Source of the DNA: Salarchaeum japonicum_A
Lineage (GTDB): Archaea; Halobacteriota; Halobacteria; Halobacteriales; Halobacteriaceae
NCBI RefSeq assembly: GCF_049705945.1
Contig: NZ_JBNAMV010000004.1
Span: forward strand, 62,001 to 126,000
Direction of reading: 5' to 3'
Length of the DNA: 64,000 nucleotides
The stretch's first letter is position 1, and each line of letters opens with the position of its first letter. The notes below the pieces were generated by a model, which was given only the letters and a program-made list of their open reading frames with translations, was not told the origin of the DNA and did not search any database. Position numbers and translations under genes: made by a program. This document shows, piece by piece, positions 1-8,468 of the stretch.

Positions 1-338
1 CCCTCGTCTTCGAGCGACTGAATCGCCGCCTCGACTTGGTCCTCCACGTCGTCGGTTACCGCCGCGAGCAGTTCGTCCCAGTCCAGCGTCCCCTCGGACT
101 CCAAACACGACCGAACGTCCGATTCCAACCCTGTTTCGACGCCGTCACCCCTAGGGCCCACGCCCCCAGAACCACCTTCCTCGACACCGATATTGATGTT
201 CCGTCGACCGGCCTGTACCATCGCCCGCACGAACTCGCTCTGCGTCATATCCAACTCCTGTGCGTCCGACACCCATTCCTCCTTCTGCCATCGCGGCACG
301 TACGTCTTCACCGACGTGCGCTCCTCGTCCTCACTCAT
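1..338 (-). CDS. DUF5805-type ribbon-helix-helix protein, 3' end missing
   Basis: Read from an ATG at 338 down to the window edge, so the C-terminus is cut off (at least 112 residues seen). After an acidic start, the N-terminal 45 residues contain VKTYVPRWQKEEW and LDMTQSEFVRAMVQAGRR, the pattern of the haloarchaeal DUF5805 family, which looks like a ribbon-helix-helix DNA-binding fold. A Gly-rich linker and an acidic helical tail follow. From memory, relatives often lie beside phage-type integrases in integrated elements, so this may mark the edge of such an element; no integrase is visible here. A TATA-like box lies about 45-50 bp upstream. The family name is from recall, and DNA binding is inferred. 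Confidence 0.75.
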   Translation of the reverse strand, partial: MSEDEERTSVKTYVPRWQKEEWVSDAQELDMTQSEFVRAMVQAGRRNINIGVEEGGSGGVGPRGDGVETGLESDVRSCLESEGTLDWDELLAAVTDDVEDQVEAAIQSLEDE

Positions 339-383
339 ACACCACCCCTCACACTCCGCCACCATCAGCGTTCCCACTACACG

Positions 384-392
384 TGATAAATA
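384..392 (-). promoter_or_regulatory. TATA-like box upstream of the DUF5805 gene
   Basis: The AT-rich stretch tgataaata (TATTTATCA on the minus strand) lies about 50 bp before the ATG at 338 in otherwise GC-rich DNA. Position and composition fit an archaeal TATA box; no transcript evidence is available. Confidence 0.4.
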
Positions 393-532
393 CACTTATC
401 CGTCCGAAAAGGCCCAAAATTCTCGCGAATTGAGGTGCTATATTTGTTTATTAACGTCTCTAGGGACTACAGAGATAGATAACTTTTCAGAGTCTGTGGT
501 CCTATATGGCTTTCTTATTTGTATGGGGTGGG

Positions 533-734
533 GCAGTACTCCCTGGCTGCCGAGCTGCTGACCGCGTGAAATTGGCTCTCTAGAGGGATCCGAATCATAC
601 GGAACGCTCGACTAGGTCGTCGAGTCCACGAGTGTGGCGAAATCTGCTCCCCCGAACAATCAAACGTGTCCGGAATCGTCATCTTAGAGGGCTTCGGACT
701 GAGTGACCGATAAAGCGGGTGCAGGGAGTACAGC
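533..734. repeat. Possible MITE-like element with 13-bp terminal inverted repeats
   Basis: The sequence gcagtactccctg at 533-545 recurs in reverse orientation at 722-734 (cagggagtacagc) with one mismatch, bounding a 202-bp segment without coding potential. A trinucleotide tgg borders both outer ends, too short to be convincing as a target-site duplication. Size and structure suit a small non-autonomous transposable element, but only one copy is visible in this window. Confidence 0.3.
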
Positions 735-1374
735 TGGAACGAATGCGACGCGGACTCATGAGGGACGTTCACACGACGCGATTAGTGCCAGACGTCCCGT
801 CAGAGGGACGTGACGAGACGTTCGTAACTAACGGACGTGACACGTGTCGCTACACCCACCCCAGAGCTATATCGCGCAGCGGTCTTTCTCCGCACTCCGG
901 TGGTGATTACGAACCCGTTCCCGCCGCACTCGTGACGAGAGTGTATTGGACGCGTCGTCGAATAGCGTCTTGCCGGTCGAATCGAGCGAGCTCACAGTGT
1001 AGATGTGTGGACGCGTGCTGGATCAAGCGGAACGCAGTGAGGTCGTCGTGTCTACCCGTTTCTGGTGAATGCCGACTGCCTCGTTCTCTCACCTGAGTGG
1101 TCGGCGCGCAGGACTGCGACCGAGACAAGTGCGTCGGCCTATCGATTGGTTCTGGCTGGTTTGCCACCGGAAGTCGCAGGCGTCGTTCTCGTGGTCCGAT
1201 GTGGCCGTGTCCGAAACACACCTCGTAAATCATATGTCGCTATATTCAATCTGGTGGGTCTTCGGTGGGTGCGGGAGGTCGAGCGGCCGCGGTATCGAGT
1301 GCTCCGGACGGGTACGGAGTGCCTCGGTGTCTTCATAGCAAGGCTTTCCGTCGTTTTCGCGAGAATCGAGAGTG

Positions 1375-2004
1375 ATGGAGGCAGCCGGTGTGACCGACGA
1401 CAGTATCGACGAACTGAGCGAGACCTACCTCGAGCAGGTGACGGAGTGCGTCGGCGCGCTCGATAGCGTGTTCGACGGGAACGTGTCCGGCGTGGACCGC
1501 GTGGAGTCCTTGGAGTCGCAGTGTGACGAGACGGGGCGAGCGCTCCAGTCGGCGCTGGGCGCGGCCGCACCGACCTTCCGCAGCGTCTACCTTCAGGCCG
1601 GCGACCTCGCGGAGTTCTACACGCGGGTCGACGAGGTCGCAAACAACGCCGAGGCCGTCGCGCTCGACTACCGCGCGACCGGCGCGTACCTCGGGAACGT
1701 CCGCCCGCACCTGCGCGAGATGGTGGCGGACGCGGTCGTGGCGAGCGCACACCTCGAAACCGCGACCGCGGCCTATCTCGGCGAGGACGAAGACGAAACC
1801 GTCTCGGAAGCAGTGTCTCGGATTCGGACGCTGGAGCGCGCGTGTGACGACCGGCGGCACGACGCGGTCCGGGTCGCGTTCGAGCAGCGGGACGCGGCGG
1901 ACGCGCTCGTCGTTCGCGAACTCGTGAGGGGCGCCGATGCGGTGGTCGACGCTGTCGAGGACGCCGCGGACCACTTGGAGTTCATGGTGTCGCTCTCTCC
2001 CTAG
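1375..2004 (+). CDS. PhoU-like / DUF47-type helical protein
   Basis: A 209-residue acidic, wholly helical protein with no membrane segment or Cys. The pattern of an early L-E-x2-C-D-E helix, a central F-Y-x-R-V-D-E-V-A-N-N-A-E helix and a late R-T-L-E-R-A-C-D-D helix resembles DUF47/PhoU-like proteins, which bind metal clusters and accompany phosphate uptake. I judged this by eye and the match is loose. A GTG at 1372 directly precedes the ATG and could be the start. Its stop overlaps that of the convergent lipoprotein gene by 3 bp. No phosphate transporter gene is adjacent. Another four-helix bundle family is possible. Confidence 0.5.
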   Translation: MEAAGVTDDSIDELSETYLEQVTECVGALDSVFDGNVSGVDRVESLESQCDETGRALQSALGAAAPTFRSVYLQAGDLAEFYTRVDEVANNAEAVALDYRATGAYLGNVRPHLREMVADAVVASAHLETATAAYLGEDEDETVSEAVSRIRTLERACDDRRHDAVRVAFEQRDAADALVVRELVRGADAVVDAVEDAADHLEFMVSLSP

Positions 2005-3137
2005 GGGAGGATGCCGACCTCCTGCAGTAGTGATTCCGTCGGCGATACGTCTCCGAGTGCCGACAGCGCGAGTGTGGGTGGGCTGAGCGCGTCGAGCGGT
2101 GGGAGCGCCGCAATCGGTTCGACGCCGGGCGTGACGGGGTAGGCGAGCGCGTCCGTGGCGACGAACTCTTGTGCCTCAGCGCTGAGGAGGTGGCGGACGA
2201 ACGTTCGAGCGAGCATGGTCGCGTTGCTCGCGCGGAGGACGGCGGCGGCGGTGGCGTTGACGAGTGCGCCGGCGTCGTTCTCGGTGAACGCGAGGCCGAG
2301 CGGCGCGTCGGGGCGGCCGGCGCGAACGCGGAGCACGTCCTGGTGGGAGGCGAGCGCGAGCGTGGCGTCACCGCGCGCGACGGCGTTCGCGGCGAAGAAC
2401 TCGCCGTCCACGGTGTCCGTGTCGGCGTGGAGCACGGCCCGCAACCACTCGCGTGCGGCGCCCCGACCGGCGAGTGCGCGGAGCGCGGTGACGAACGTCC
2501 GGAAGCCGTACGAGCGCGGCGCCCACGCTATCGGCCCGGGAACCGCGTCTGGAATCGCGTCAACGCTCGTCGGCACGTCCCCACTGTCGAAGGCGGTGGT
2601 GTCGTAGGCGAGCGCGCGCGAGTGCGCCCCGACTCCGACCCAGGTGTCGGTCGGCCGGAACCGCGCGGGGACGCGCGCCGTCACGTCGTCGGGGAGCGTT
2701 GCGGTGAGCTCGTCGTCCGCGAGCGCGTCCACGGCCGCCGCGTCGGTCGCGAGGAGCACGTCCGCGCGGACGTTCCCGGCGTCAGCCTGCTCGCGGAGCG
2801 CGGCGACGAGCACCTCCGCGGGTTCGACGCGGAGCGTCGGCGCGAACCCCGGGTAGGTCTGTTCGAGCAGTCCGACGAGGCGTTCGTAGCGCTCGCTCGC
2901 GCTCCCCGCGACGTAGACGGTGAGTCGTCCGTCGAGGTCGGGGAGGTCGGCGATGCGCGGCCCGCCCGGAACGGGGCGTTCGCCGACGAGTCTCGTGTCG
3001 CCCCGGAAGTCGTCGAGCGTTGGCGCGGGAACGTCCTCGCCGTCGCTGAACACGGTCGCACAGCCGGCGAGCGACCCGAGGAGCGCGGTACCGGACGCCA
3101 GCACGCCGCGGCGCGTGTGGAGGGACCGCTCGGTCAT
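2001..3137 (-). CDS. Tat-exported ABC substrate-binding lipoprotein
   Basis: 378 residues. The N-terminus carries a twin-arginine signal (TRRGVLASGTALLGSLAGCA), with the lipobox Cys anchoring the mature protein to the outer face of the membrane. The body, beginning near DGRLTVYVAGSASERY, has the layout of class-II periplasmic binding proteins of the Fe3+/thiamine/molybdate group, with an aromatic-rich middle (DTWVGVGAHSRALAYD) and a late segment on residues lost near the C-terminus (FVRHLLSAEAQEFV). No permease or ATPase genes adjoin it, so the ligand cannot be deduced. It faces the PhoU-like gene tail to tail. Confidence 0.75.
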   Translation of the reverse strand: MTERSLHTRRGVLASGTALLGSLAGCATVFSDGEDVPAPTLDDFRGDTRLVGERPVPGGPRIADLPDLDGRLTVYVAGSASERYERLVGLLEQTYPGFAPTLRVEPAEVLVAALREQADAGNVRADVLLATDAAAVDALADDELTATLPDDVTARVPARFRPTDTWVGVGAHSRALAYDTTAFDSGDVPTSVDAIPDAVPGPIAWAPRSYGFRTFVTALRALAGRGAAREWLRAVLHADTDTVDGEFFAANAVARGDATLALASHQDVLRVRAGRPDAPLGLAFTENDAGALVNATAAAVLRASNATMLARTFVRHLLSAEAQEFVATDALAYPVTPGVEPIAALPPLDALSPPTLALSALGDVSPTESLLQEVGILP

Positions 3138-3227
3138 CGTGCCCCACGTGCTATCCCCGCGAGTATCAGCCTACTGCTTTCGTGAGCCACCCAAACCGTG
3201 AAGGCGTTCGCTCGCGCTCGCCCGAGT

Positions 3228-4379
3228 ATGGATAGGGTAGCCGTAATCGGTGCGTCGATGACGCAGTTCGGCGAGCGCGACGGCTGGGTGCGCGACCTCC
3301 TCGCGGAAGCCGGGGACGCGTGCCTGCGCGACGCCGGCGTGCCGTCGGACGCGGTCGACAACCTCTACGTGTCGAACATGGGGAGCGGCGAGTTCGAGGG
3401 GCAGACGGGCGTCTCGAACATGCTCGCGCACGACCTCGGGATGGTCGGCGCGTACACGCAGCGCGTGGATCAGACGAGCGCGTCCGGCGGCGCGGGCATC
3501 TACGCCGCCTGGCAGTCCGTCGCGTCGGGCGCGAGCGACATGACGCTGCTTGTGGGCGGCGAGAAGATGACCCACCGGACCACGGGCGAGGCGACCGATG
3601 TCATCGCGAGCCTCACGCATCCCGTAGAGTACAAGCACGGCGTCACGCTCCCGAGTTTCGCCGGTCTCACCGCTCGGCTCTACCTCGACCAGTACGATGC
3701 ACCCCGCGAGTCGCTCGCAGCCGTCGCGGCGAAGAACCACCGGCACGGCGTGGACAACCCTCACGCCCAGTTCCGCAAGGAAGTCAGCGAGACCGAGATA
3801 CTGGAGTCGCCAATCGTCGCTGACCCGCTCCGACTGTACGACTTCTGCCCGATTACGGACGGGTCGGCCGCCCTCCTGTTCTGCCCGGAGTCCGTCGCGC
3901 GCGAGTACACCGACGACTACACCGTCGTCTCGGGCGTCGCTGGCGCGAGCGACACGCACGTCGTCCACGAGCGCGACGACCCGACCACGATGGCGGGCGT
4001 CGTGGACTCCTCCGACGACGCGTTCGCGATGGCCGACCGCACGCCAGACGACGTGGACGTGGCGGAACTCCACGACATGTTCACCATCCTCGAAGTCCTC
4101 CAGCTCGAAGCGCTCGGGTTCGCGGAGCCCGGCGAGGGCTGGCGGCTCGCCCCCGACGGCGTCACCGAGCGCGGCGGCCGCCTCCCCGTCAACACCTCCG
4201 GCGGCCTGAAGTCGAAGGGCCACCCGCTCGGCGCGAGCGGCGTCGCACAGGCCTACGAACTCCACCGACAGCTCACCGACGACGCCGGCGACCGTCAGGT
4301 CGACGCCGAAGTCGGGTTGGCCTGCAACGTCGGCGGGTTCGGGAACTGCGTCACCACCACCATCCTCGAAACACCATGA
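3228..4379 (+). CDS. Thiolase-family beta-ketothiolase, catalytic (alpha) subunit
   Basis: 383 residues from the ATG at 3228; a GTG 30 bp upstream is less likely because MDRVAVIGASMTQFGER is the family N-terminus. Thiolases condense or cleave acyl-CoA units. The usual nucleophile Cys is replaced by Ser84 (QTSASGG), while His282 (ELHDMF), His332 (KGHPLGASG) and Cys366 (ACNVGGFG) are present. As I recall, haloarchaeal PhaA/BktB-type ketothiolases work with a Ser-His-His triad and need a small OB-fold beta subunit; that partner follows with a 4-bp ATGA overlap. A role in acetoacetyl-CoA, polyhydroxyalkanoate or other acyl-CoA metabolism is inferred; no phaEC genes are nearby. Confidence 0.8.
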   Translation: MDRVAVIGASMTQFGERDGWVRDLLAEAGDACLRDAGVPSDAVDNLYVSNMGSGEFEGQTGVSNMLAHDLGMVGAYTQRVDQTSASGGAGIYAAWQSVASGASDMTLLVGGEKMTHRTTGEATDVIASLTHPVEYKHGVTLPSFAGLTARLYLDQYDAPRESLAAVAAKNHRHGVDNPHAQFRKEVSETEILESPIVADPLRLYDFCPITDGSAALLFCPESVAREYTDDYTVVSGVAGASDTHVVHERDDPTTMAGVVDSSDDAFAMADRTPDDVDVAELHDMFTILEVLQLEALGFAEPGEGWRLAPDGVTERGGRLPVNTSGGLKSKGHPLGASGVAQAYELHRQLTDDAGDRQVDAEVGLACNVGGFGNCVTTTILETP

Positions 4380-4732
4380 AGGCCCATCGCTGTCCGAACG
4401 ACCACCTCACGTATCCCGGTCACGCCCGCTGTCCCGACTGCGGCGAACCGCAAGAAGACACCGTGTCGCTCGCCGACCGCACCGCCGAAGTCGTCACGTG
4501 GACGACGAGCACCGCCACGCCACCCGGCGTCCGCCAACCCAACCACCTCGCAATCGTCGAGTTCGACGTAAACGGCCAATCCGTGCGCGCACTCGGCCAA
4601 CTCACCACGAACGACGTGGACATCGGAGACAGCGTCACGCCCGTTCACGTCGACGAACTCCGCGACCCCGACGCCGGCATCCGCGAACCCACTAGTCAAC
4701 ACTGGGACGGCTACCGATTCGAACCGGTCTGA
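4376..4732 (+). CDS. DUF35 OB-fold/zinc-ribbon protein, thiolase beta subunit
   Basis: 118 residues. The N-terminal rubredoxin-like ribbon has CPNDH and CPDCGE, followed by a beta-rich OB-fold of about 80 residues (VEFDVNGQSVRALGQL). DUF35 proteins bind acyl-CoA and form complexes with thiolases or HMG-CoA synthase in archaea. The start codon overlaps the stop of the thiolase gene (ATGA), implying coupled translation and a shared complex. One ligand of the first zinc knuckle is His or Asp rather than Cys, a modest deviation. Confidence 0.85.
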   Translation: MKAHRCPNDHLTYPGHARCPDCGEPQEDTVSLADRTAEVVTWTTSTATPPGVRQPNHLAIVEFDVNGQSVRALGQLTTNDVDIGDSVTPVHVDELRDPDAGIREPTSQHWDGYRFEPV

Positions 4733-5542
4733 CTACAGCCGAACGGGCACGCCGTGTTCGTCCAAGTACTCCTTGACTTCGTCGACGCCGTACTCGTCGA
4801 AGTGGAAGATTGAGGCGGCGAGCGCGGCGTCCGCGCCGGCGTCGAACGCCTCCTTCATGTGCTGGGGGCCGCCGCAGCCGGAGGAGGCGATGACGGGCGT
4901 CGAGACGGAATCGCAGACGGCGCCGGTGAGCGGGAGGTCGTAGCCGTCCTTGGTGCCGTCGGCGTCGATGGAGTTCACGAACAGTTCGCCGGCGCCGCGG
5001 TCCTCGGCTTCCCGCACCCACTCGACCACGTCGCGGCCGGTGCCTTCGCGGCCGCCCTTGATGGTCGCCTCGAACCAGCAGGACTCTCCGTCCACCTGCT
5101 CGTAGTGTTCGCCGTTCTCGTCGAACCGGCGTTTGGCGTCGACGCTGACGACCATGCACTGACTGCCGAACGCGCGCGCACCCTCCGTGATGAGTTCGGG
5201 GCGCTGGATGGCGGCGGTGTTGATCGAGACCTTGTCCGCGCCGGCGCGCAGCGTCTCCTTCACGTCCTCCCTGGTTCGGATGCCGCCGCCGACGGTGAGC
5301 GGGATGAAGATTTCGTCCGCGACCCGGGAGACCGTGTCGAGCATCGTTTCTCTCCCGTCTGCGCTCGCGGTGATGTCGAGGAAGACGAACTCGTCCGCGC
5401 CCGCCTCGTTGTACTTCTTCGCGAGTTCGACGGGGTCGCCCGTGTACTGGAGGTCCTCGAACTGGACGCCCGTGTAGACCGCAGCGTCCCCGTTCTCGTC
5501 GAGGTCCACGTCGATACACGGGATGACGCGTTTCGTCAACAT
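4733..5542 (-). CDS. hisF: Imidazole glycerol phosphate synthase subunit HisF
   Basis: 269 residues from the ATG at 5542; the frame extends upstream, but MLTKRVIPCIDVDL is the conserved N-terminus. HisF is the cyclase half of the HisFH complex and makes imidazole glycerol phosphate and AICAR from PRFAR in histidine synthesis. The (beta/alpha)8 barrel shows the expected catalytic Asp near the start (CIDVD), the phosphate-binding VGGGIRT segment and the late ASSGCGG segment. No other his genes are beside it, consistent with scattered his genes in haloarchaea. It ends 1 bp after the convergent DUF35 gene. Confidence 0.96.
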   Translation of the reverse strand: MLTKRVIPCIDVDLDENGDAAVYTGVQFEDLQYTGDPVELAKKYNEAGADEFVFLDITASADGRETMLDTVSRVADEIFIPLTVGGGIRTREDVKETLRAGADKVSINTAAIQRPELITEGARAFGSQCMVVSVDAKRRFDENGEHYEQVDGESCWFEATIKGGREGTGRDVVEWVREAEDRGAGELFVNSIDADGTKDGYDLPLTGAVCDSVSTPVIASSGCGGPQHMKEAFDAGADAALAASIFHFDEYGVDEVKEYLDEHGVPVRL

Positions 5543-5622
5543 ACCCGGTGCTTCACCCGGCCGGCGTTTCACGGTTTCGCTCGATACGTCACCTTGATGC
5601 TCGAACCCAGCCTACGGAAGGT

Positions 5623-6051
5623 ATGACGTTTCTCGTCGCGTACGACGATTCCGAACTCTCACGTGCTGCGCTCGACCGCGCCGTGGAGTTCGCTGGGGAC
5701 CGGGAGGTCGTCGCCGCCACCGCGATACCGAACAATCCGGCGTACGCTCGGGCGCACGGCTGGCTCGACAGCGACGATTCGTTCGACCCGGACACGGTCG
5801 AAGAGATACTGCGCGAGCGCGTCCACGACCGCCAGCCGACCGTGTCGTTCGAGCCGATACGGATGGAGGCGTCGCCGCCGCTCGCGACAATCGGACTCGC
5901 GGTGCGCAACGCCGCCCGTCAGTTCGACGCGGAGGTGGTGTTCGTCGGGAGTCGGAGCGCCGGCCGCCTCGTCACCAACCTCGTGAGCGTCGGGCAGAAC
6001 GTCGCGACCGACGCCAGCTACGACGTACACATCGTCCGGCATTCGTCATAG
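5623..6051 (+). CDS. UspA-family universal stress protein
   Basis: 142 residues from the ATG at 5623; the longer frame upstream runs into the divergent hisF start region and lacks the family N-terminus. MTFLVAYDDSELSRAALDRAVEFA is the first beta strand and Asp motif of the Usp fold. The expected nucleotide-binding glycine motif near the C-terminus is only partly kept (FVGSRSAGRLVTNLVSVGQNVATDA), so ATP binding is uncertain. Divergent from hisF and followed after about 29 bp by a small membrane protein gene. Confidence 0.85.
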   Translation: MTFLVAYDDSELSRAALDRAVEFAGDREVVAATAIPNNPAYARAHGWLDSDDSFDPDTVEEILRERVHDRQPTVSFEPIRMEASPPLATIGLAVRNAARQFDAEVVFVGSRSAGRLVTNLVSVGQNVATDASYDVHIVRHSS

Positions 6052-6080
6052 CGAAGTACGCGGCCGCAGAACCCCCACGT

Positions 6081-6272
6081 ATGAGCGACACAGCCGACAC
6101 AGAGGCGCAGGGCGAATCCGACGAAACGACCGACGAGCAGGAAGCGGCTCCCCGCCACGATTCCCGCGTCACGTCGCCGATGCAGGCCTACGGCGGTCGC
6201 GCGGTTCTCACCGGCTTCCTCGTCCTCCTCGTCGGTCTCGCCGTCGTCGTCGGGCCGGCGCTCCTAGTCTAG
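6081..6272 (+). CDS. Small single-span membrane protein
   Basis: 63 residues: a 30-residue acidic polar N-terminus, the short motif RVTSPMQAYG, and one hydrophobic C-terminal helix (VLTGFLVLLVGLAVVVGPAL). Tiny proteins with this RVTSPMQ-plus-helix pattern occur widely in haloarchaea, to my recollection, but I know of no function. The last 9 bp overlap the 3' end of convergent purL. It lies 29 bp after the UspA-like gene and may be cotranscribed with it. Confidence 0.75.
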   Translation: MSDTADTEAQGESDETTDEQEAAPRHDSRVTSPMQAYGGRAVLTGFLVLLVGLAVVVGPALLV

Positions 6273-8411
6273 TTCTTCCGCGAGCGTGTCGCGGGCGTCC
6301 GCGACCGCCGCGAAGTCGTACTCGATTTCTGTCCCGTTCACGTCGAGCGAGAGCGTTCCCGACCCATCGGTTCGTCCGAGTTCGACGGCGTCGACGCGTG
6401 TGCGGACGGCGTCGGGGTCGGTGGTTTCGACGACGGCGCGGCCCGGCGCTTCGGAGAACAGTTCGGCGAGGCCGGGGACGCTCGCGTCGAGGCCGGCGTC
6501 CGCGGTGAGCATCTCGGCGAGCGTGACGGCGAGGCCGCCGTCGCTCACGTCGTGAACCGCGAGCGTCGAATCGAGGTCGGCGACCGAGGCGAGGCCCGCG
6601 ATTCGGTCGGCCGGCTGGTCGGGGAGCGCGGGGAAGCGGTCGCTTCCCTCAAATTGGGCGAGGTACTCGCTTCCGCCGAGGCCGCTCGCGTGGCCGCCGA
6701 CGAGCAGCAGCGTGCCGTCGCCCTGGAGGCCGGTGCCGGGCGCGTCGTAGGTCCCCTTCGTGCCGAGCATCGCGAGCGTCGGCGTCGGTGGAATCGGACC
6801 GGTCGCGGAGTCGTTGTAGAGGCTGACGTTCCCGCCGACGACGGGCACGGAGAGGTCTCGACAGCCGTCCGCGAGTCCCTCCACGATGTTCGTGAAGCCG
6901 CCGTACACGCCCGGATTCTCGGGGTTTCCGCCGTTCAGGCAGTCGACGGCGGCGAGCGGCGTCGCGCCGACCGCGGCGAGGTTCGTGGCGTTCTCGACGG
7001 CGGTGGCGTACGCGCCCTCGTAGGGCGCGGCGCTCGTCCAGTTCGGGTTCGCGCCCGCGGAGAGCGCGACGCCCTGTCCGGCGCGCCGCACCGCGAGCAC
7101 GGCCGCGTCGTCGCCGGGGCGGACGCTCGTCCGCGCGCCGACCTCGTGGTCGTACTGGCGGTACACCCAGCGCTTCGACGCTGTGTTCGGACTCGACAGC
7201 ACGGAGTCGAACGCGGACTCGGGGTCGACCGTGGGGAGGTCCACGGGCGGTTCGGGCGGCGTTTCGCTCGGGAGGTCGTTGAGGGGCGCGCCGTCCGCGA
7301 GGTACTCGGCGGGCGCGTCCACCACGGTCTCGCCCTCGAACTCGCACACGAAGTTCCCGGAGTCGGTGAGGTCGCCGATGACCGAGCAGCCGAGGTCGTA
7401 CTTCTCCGCGATGTCGCGGACCGCGTCGACGTTCTCGGACGCGACCTCGTAGCACATCCGCTCCTGGGATTCGGCGAGCAGGATTTCGGTCGCGTTCATG
7501 TTCGGTTCGCGCTGGTGGACGTTTTCGAGGCTGATGACGCAGCCGAGCCCGCCCTTCGCGACCAGTTCGCAGGACGCGCCGCCCAGGCCGGCCGCCCCGA
7601 GGTCGCGCGCAGACTCCACGATCCCCGCGTCCACGAGGTCCTCGTTCGCCTCGATGAGGAGCTTTTCAGTGTACGGGTCGCCGACCTGAACGGCGGGCCG
7701 GTCCTCGGTTTCGGCGTCCTCCGCGAGGTCCTCGCTCGCGAAACTCGCGCCGCCCAGTCCGTCTCTCCCCGTACTGTTCCCGACGAGCACGAGCTTGTTT
7801 CCGGGTTCCTGTGCCTCGGCGGTGACGAGGCGGTCCGCGTCGAGCAATCCGACGCACGCGACGTTCACGAGCGGATTCCCCTCGTAGTCGGGGTGGAACT
7901 GCGTGCTCCCGCCGACGGTGGGGACGCCGATGGCGTTCCCGTAGTCGCTGATTCCCTCGACGACGCCGTCGAGGAGGTAGCGCGAGTGCTCGGCGTCGAA
8001 GTCGCCGAAGTAGAGGCTGTCCGCGAGCGCGATGGGGTACGCGCCCATGGAGAGCGTGTCGCGGACGATGCCGCCGACGCCCGTCGCCGCGCCGTCGTAG
8101 GGGTCGACGTAGCTCGGATGGTTGTGGGACTCCACGCCGAACGTGAGGTACGTATCTTCGTCCGCGTGCCCACTGGCACGTTCCGCGGAGTCGGCGCCAG
8201 CCGACGACGGTAGCGCGACGACGGCGGCGTCGTCCCCGGGGCCGACGACGACCCGGTCGCTCTCGCTCTCGAACGCGGAGAGGAGCATGCGCGAGGAGCG
8301 GTACGCGCAGTGTTCGCTCCAGAGGTTCTCGAAGAGCGCGGCCTCGGTCGTCGTGGGGTCGCGGCCGAGTTCCGCTTCCACGAGTTCGCGGTCCGAATCG
8401 GCGAGACTCAT
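6264..8411 (-). CDS. purL: Phosphoribosylformylglycinamidine synthase subunit PurL
   Basis: 715 residues, the size of the small-type PurL that works with separate PurS and PurQ. It makes formylglycinamidine ribonucleotide from FGAR, ATP and ammonia in purine synthesis. Visible landmarks are LWSEHCAYRSSR near the N-terminus, GPGDDAAVV, FGVESHNHPSYVDPYDGAATGVGGIVRD, and in the second half the repeated PGDDAAVL and VHDVSDGGLAV. The start at 8411 gives MSLADSDRELVEAELGRDPT, typical of the family. An AT-rich box (cattaatg) lies about 30 bp upstream. purS and purQ are not in the window. Confidence 0.97.
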   Translation of the reverse strand: MSLADSDRELVEAELGRDPTTTEAALFENLWSEHCAYRSSRMLLSAFESESDRVVVGPGDDAAVVALPSSAGADSAERASGHADEDTYLTFGVESHNHPSYVDPYDGAATGVGGIVRDTLSMGAYPIALADSLYFGDFDAEHSRYLLDGVVEGISDYGNAIGVPTVGGSTQFHPDYEGNPLVNVACVGLLDADRLVTAEAQEPGNKLVLVGNSTGRDGLGGASFASEDLAEDAETEDRPAVQVGDPYTEKLLIEANEDLVDAGIVESARDLGAAGLGGASCELVAKGGLGCVISLENVHQREPNMNATEILLAESQERMCYEVASENVDAVRDIAEKYDLGCSVIGDLTDSGNFVCEFEGETVVDAPAEYLADGAPLNDLPSETPPEPPVDLPTVDPESAFDSVLSSPNTASKRWVYRQYDHEVGARTSVRPGDDAAVLAVRRAGQGVALSAGANPNWTSAAPYEGAYATAVENATNLAAVGATPLAAVDCLNGGNPENPGVYGGFTNIVEGLADGCRDLSVPVVGGNVSLYNDSATGPIPPTPTLAMLGTKGTYDAPGTGLQGDGTLLLVGGHASGLGGSEYLAQFEGSDRFPALPDQPADRIAGLASVADLDSTLAVHDVSDGGLAVTLAEMLTADAGLDASVPGLAELFSEAPGRAVVETTDPDAVRTRVDAVELGRTDGSGTLSLDVNGTEIEYDFAAVADARDTLAEELD

Positions 8412-8468
8412 TCAACTACGTGTACCGACACCCGCCATTAATGCGTTTCCATATGCACGTTCGTGCAC

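Larger units (their letters stand above)
339..1371. other. Gene-poor, compositionally mixed region
   Basis: About 1 kb without a convincing gene. The part from roughly 380 to 530 is markedly AT-richer than the rest of the window. Open frames here (for example 515-772 minus, 719-1096 plus and 907-1233 minus) have no haloarchaeal protein character: few Asp/Glu, many Arg/Ser and no family motif. A perfect hairpin lies at 792-811 (stem acgtccc/gggacgt, loop gtcaga), and a pair of 13-bp inverted repeats at 533-545 and 722-734. The region looks like the decayed flank of an integrated element. Confidence 0.55.

Noticed and set aside
515..772. 85-codon minus-strand frame in the gene-poor left region
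   Set aside because: Ser/Pro/Arg-rich, not acidic, no start signals, and it spans the inverted repeat at 722-734.
792..811. Perfect hairpin in the left region considered as a terminator
   Set aside because: No gene ends nearby and no T-run follows, so it is only mentioned in the region description.
1139..1750. Arg/Pro-rich minus-strand frame opposite the PhoU-like gene
   Set aside because: Runs against a normal acidic protein gene; composition typical of antisense frames.
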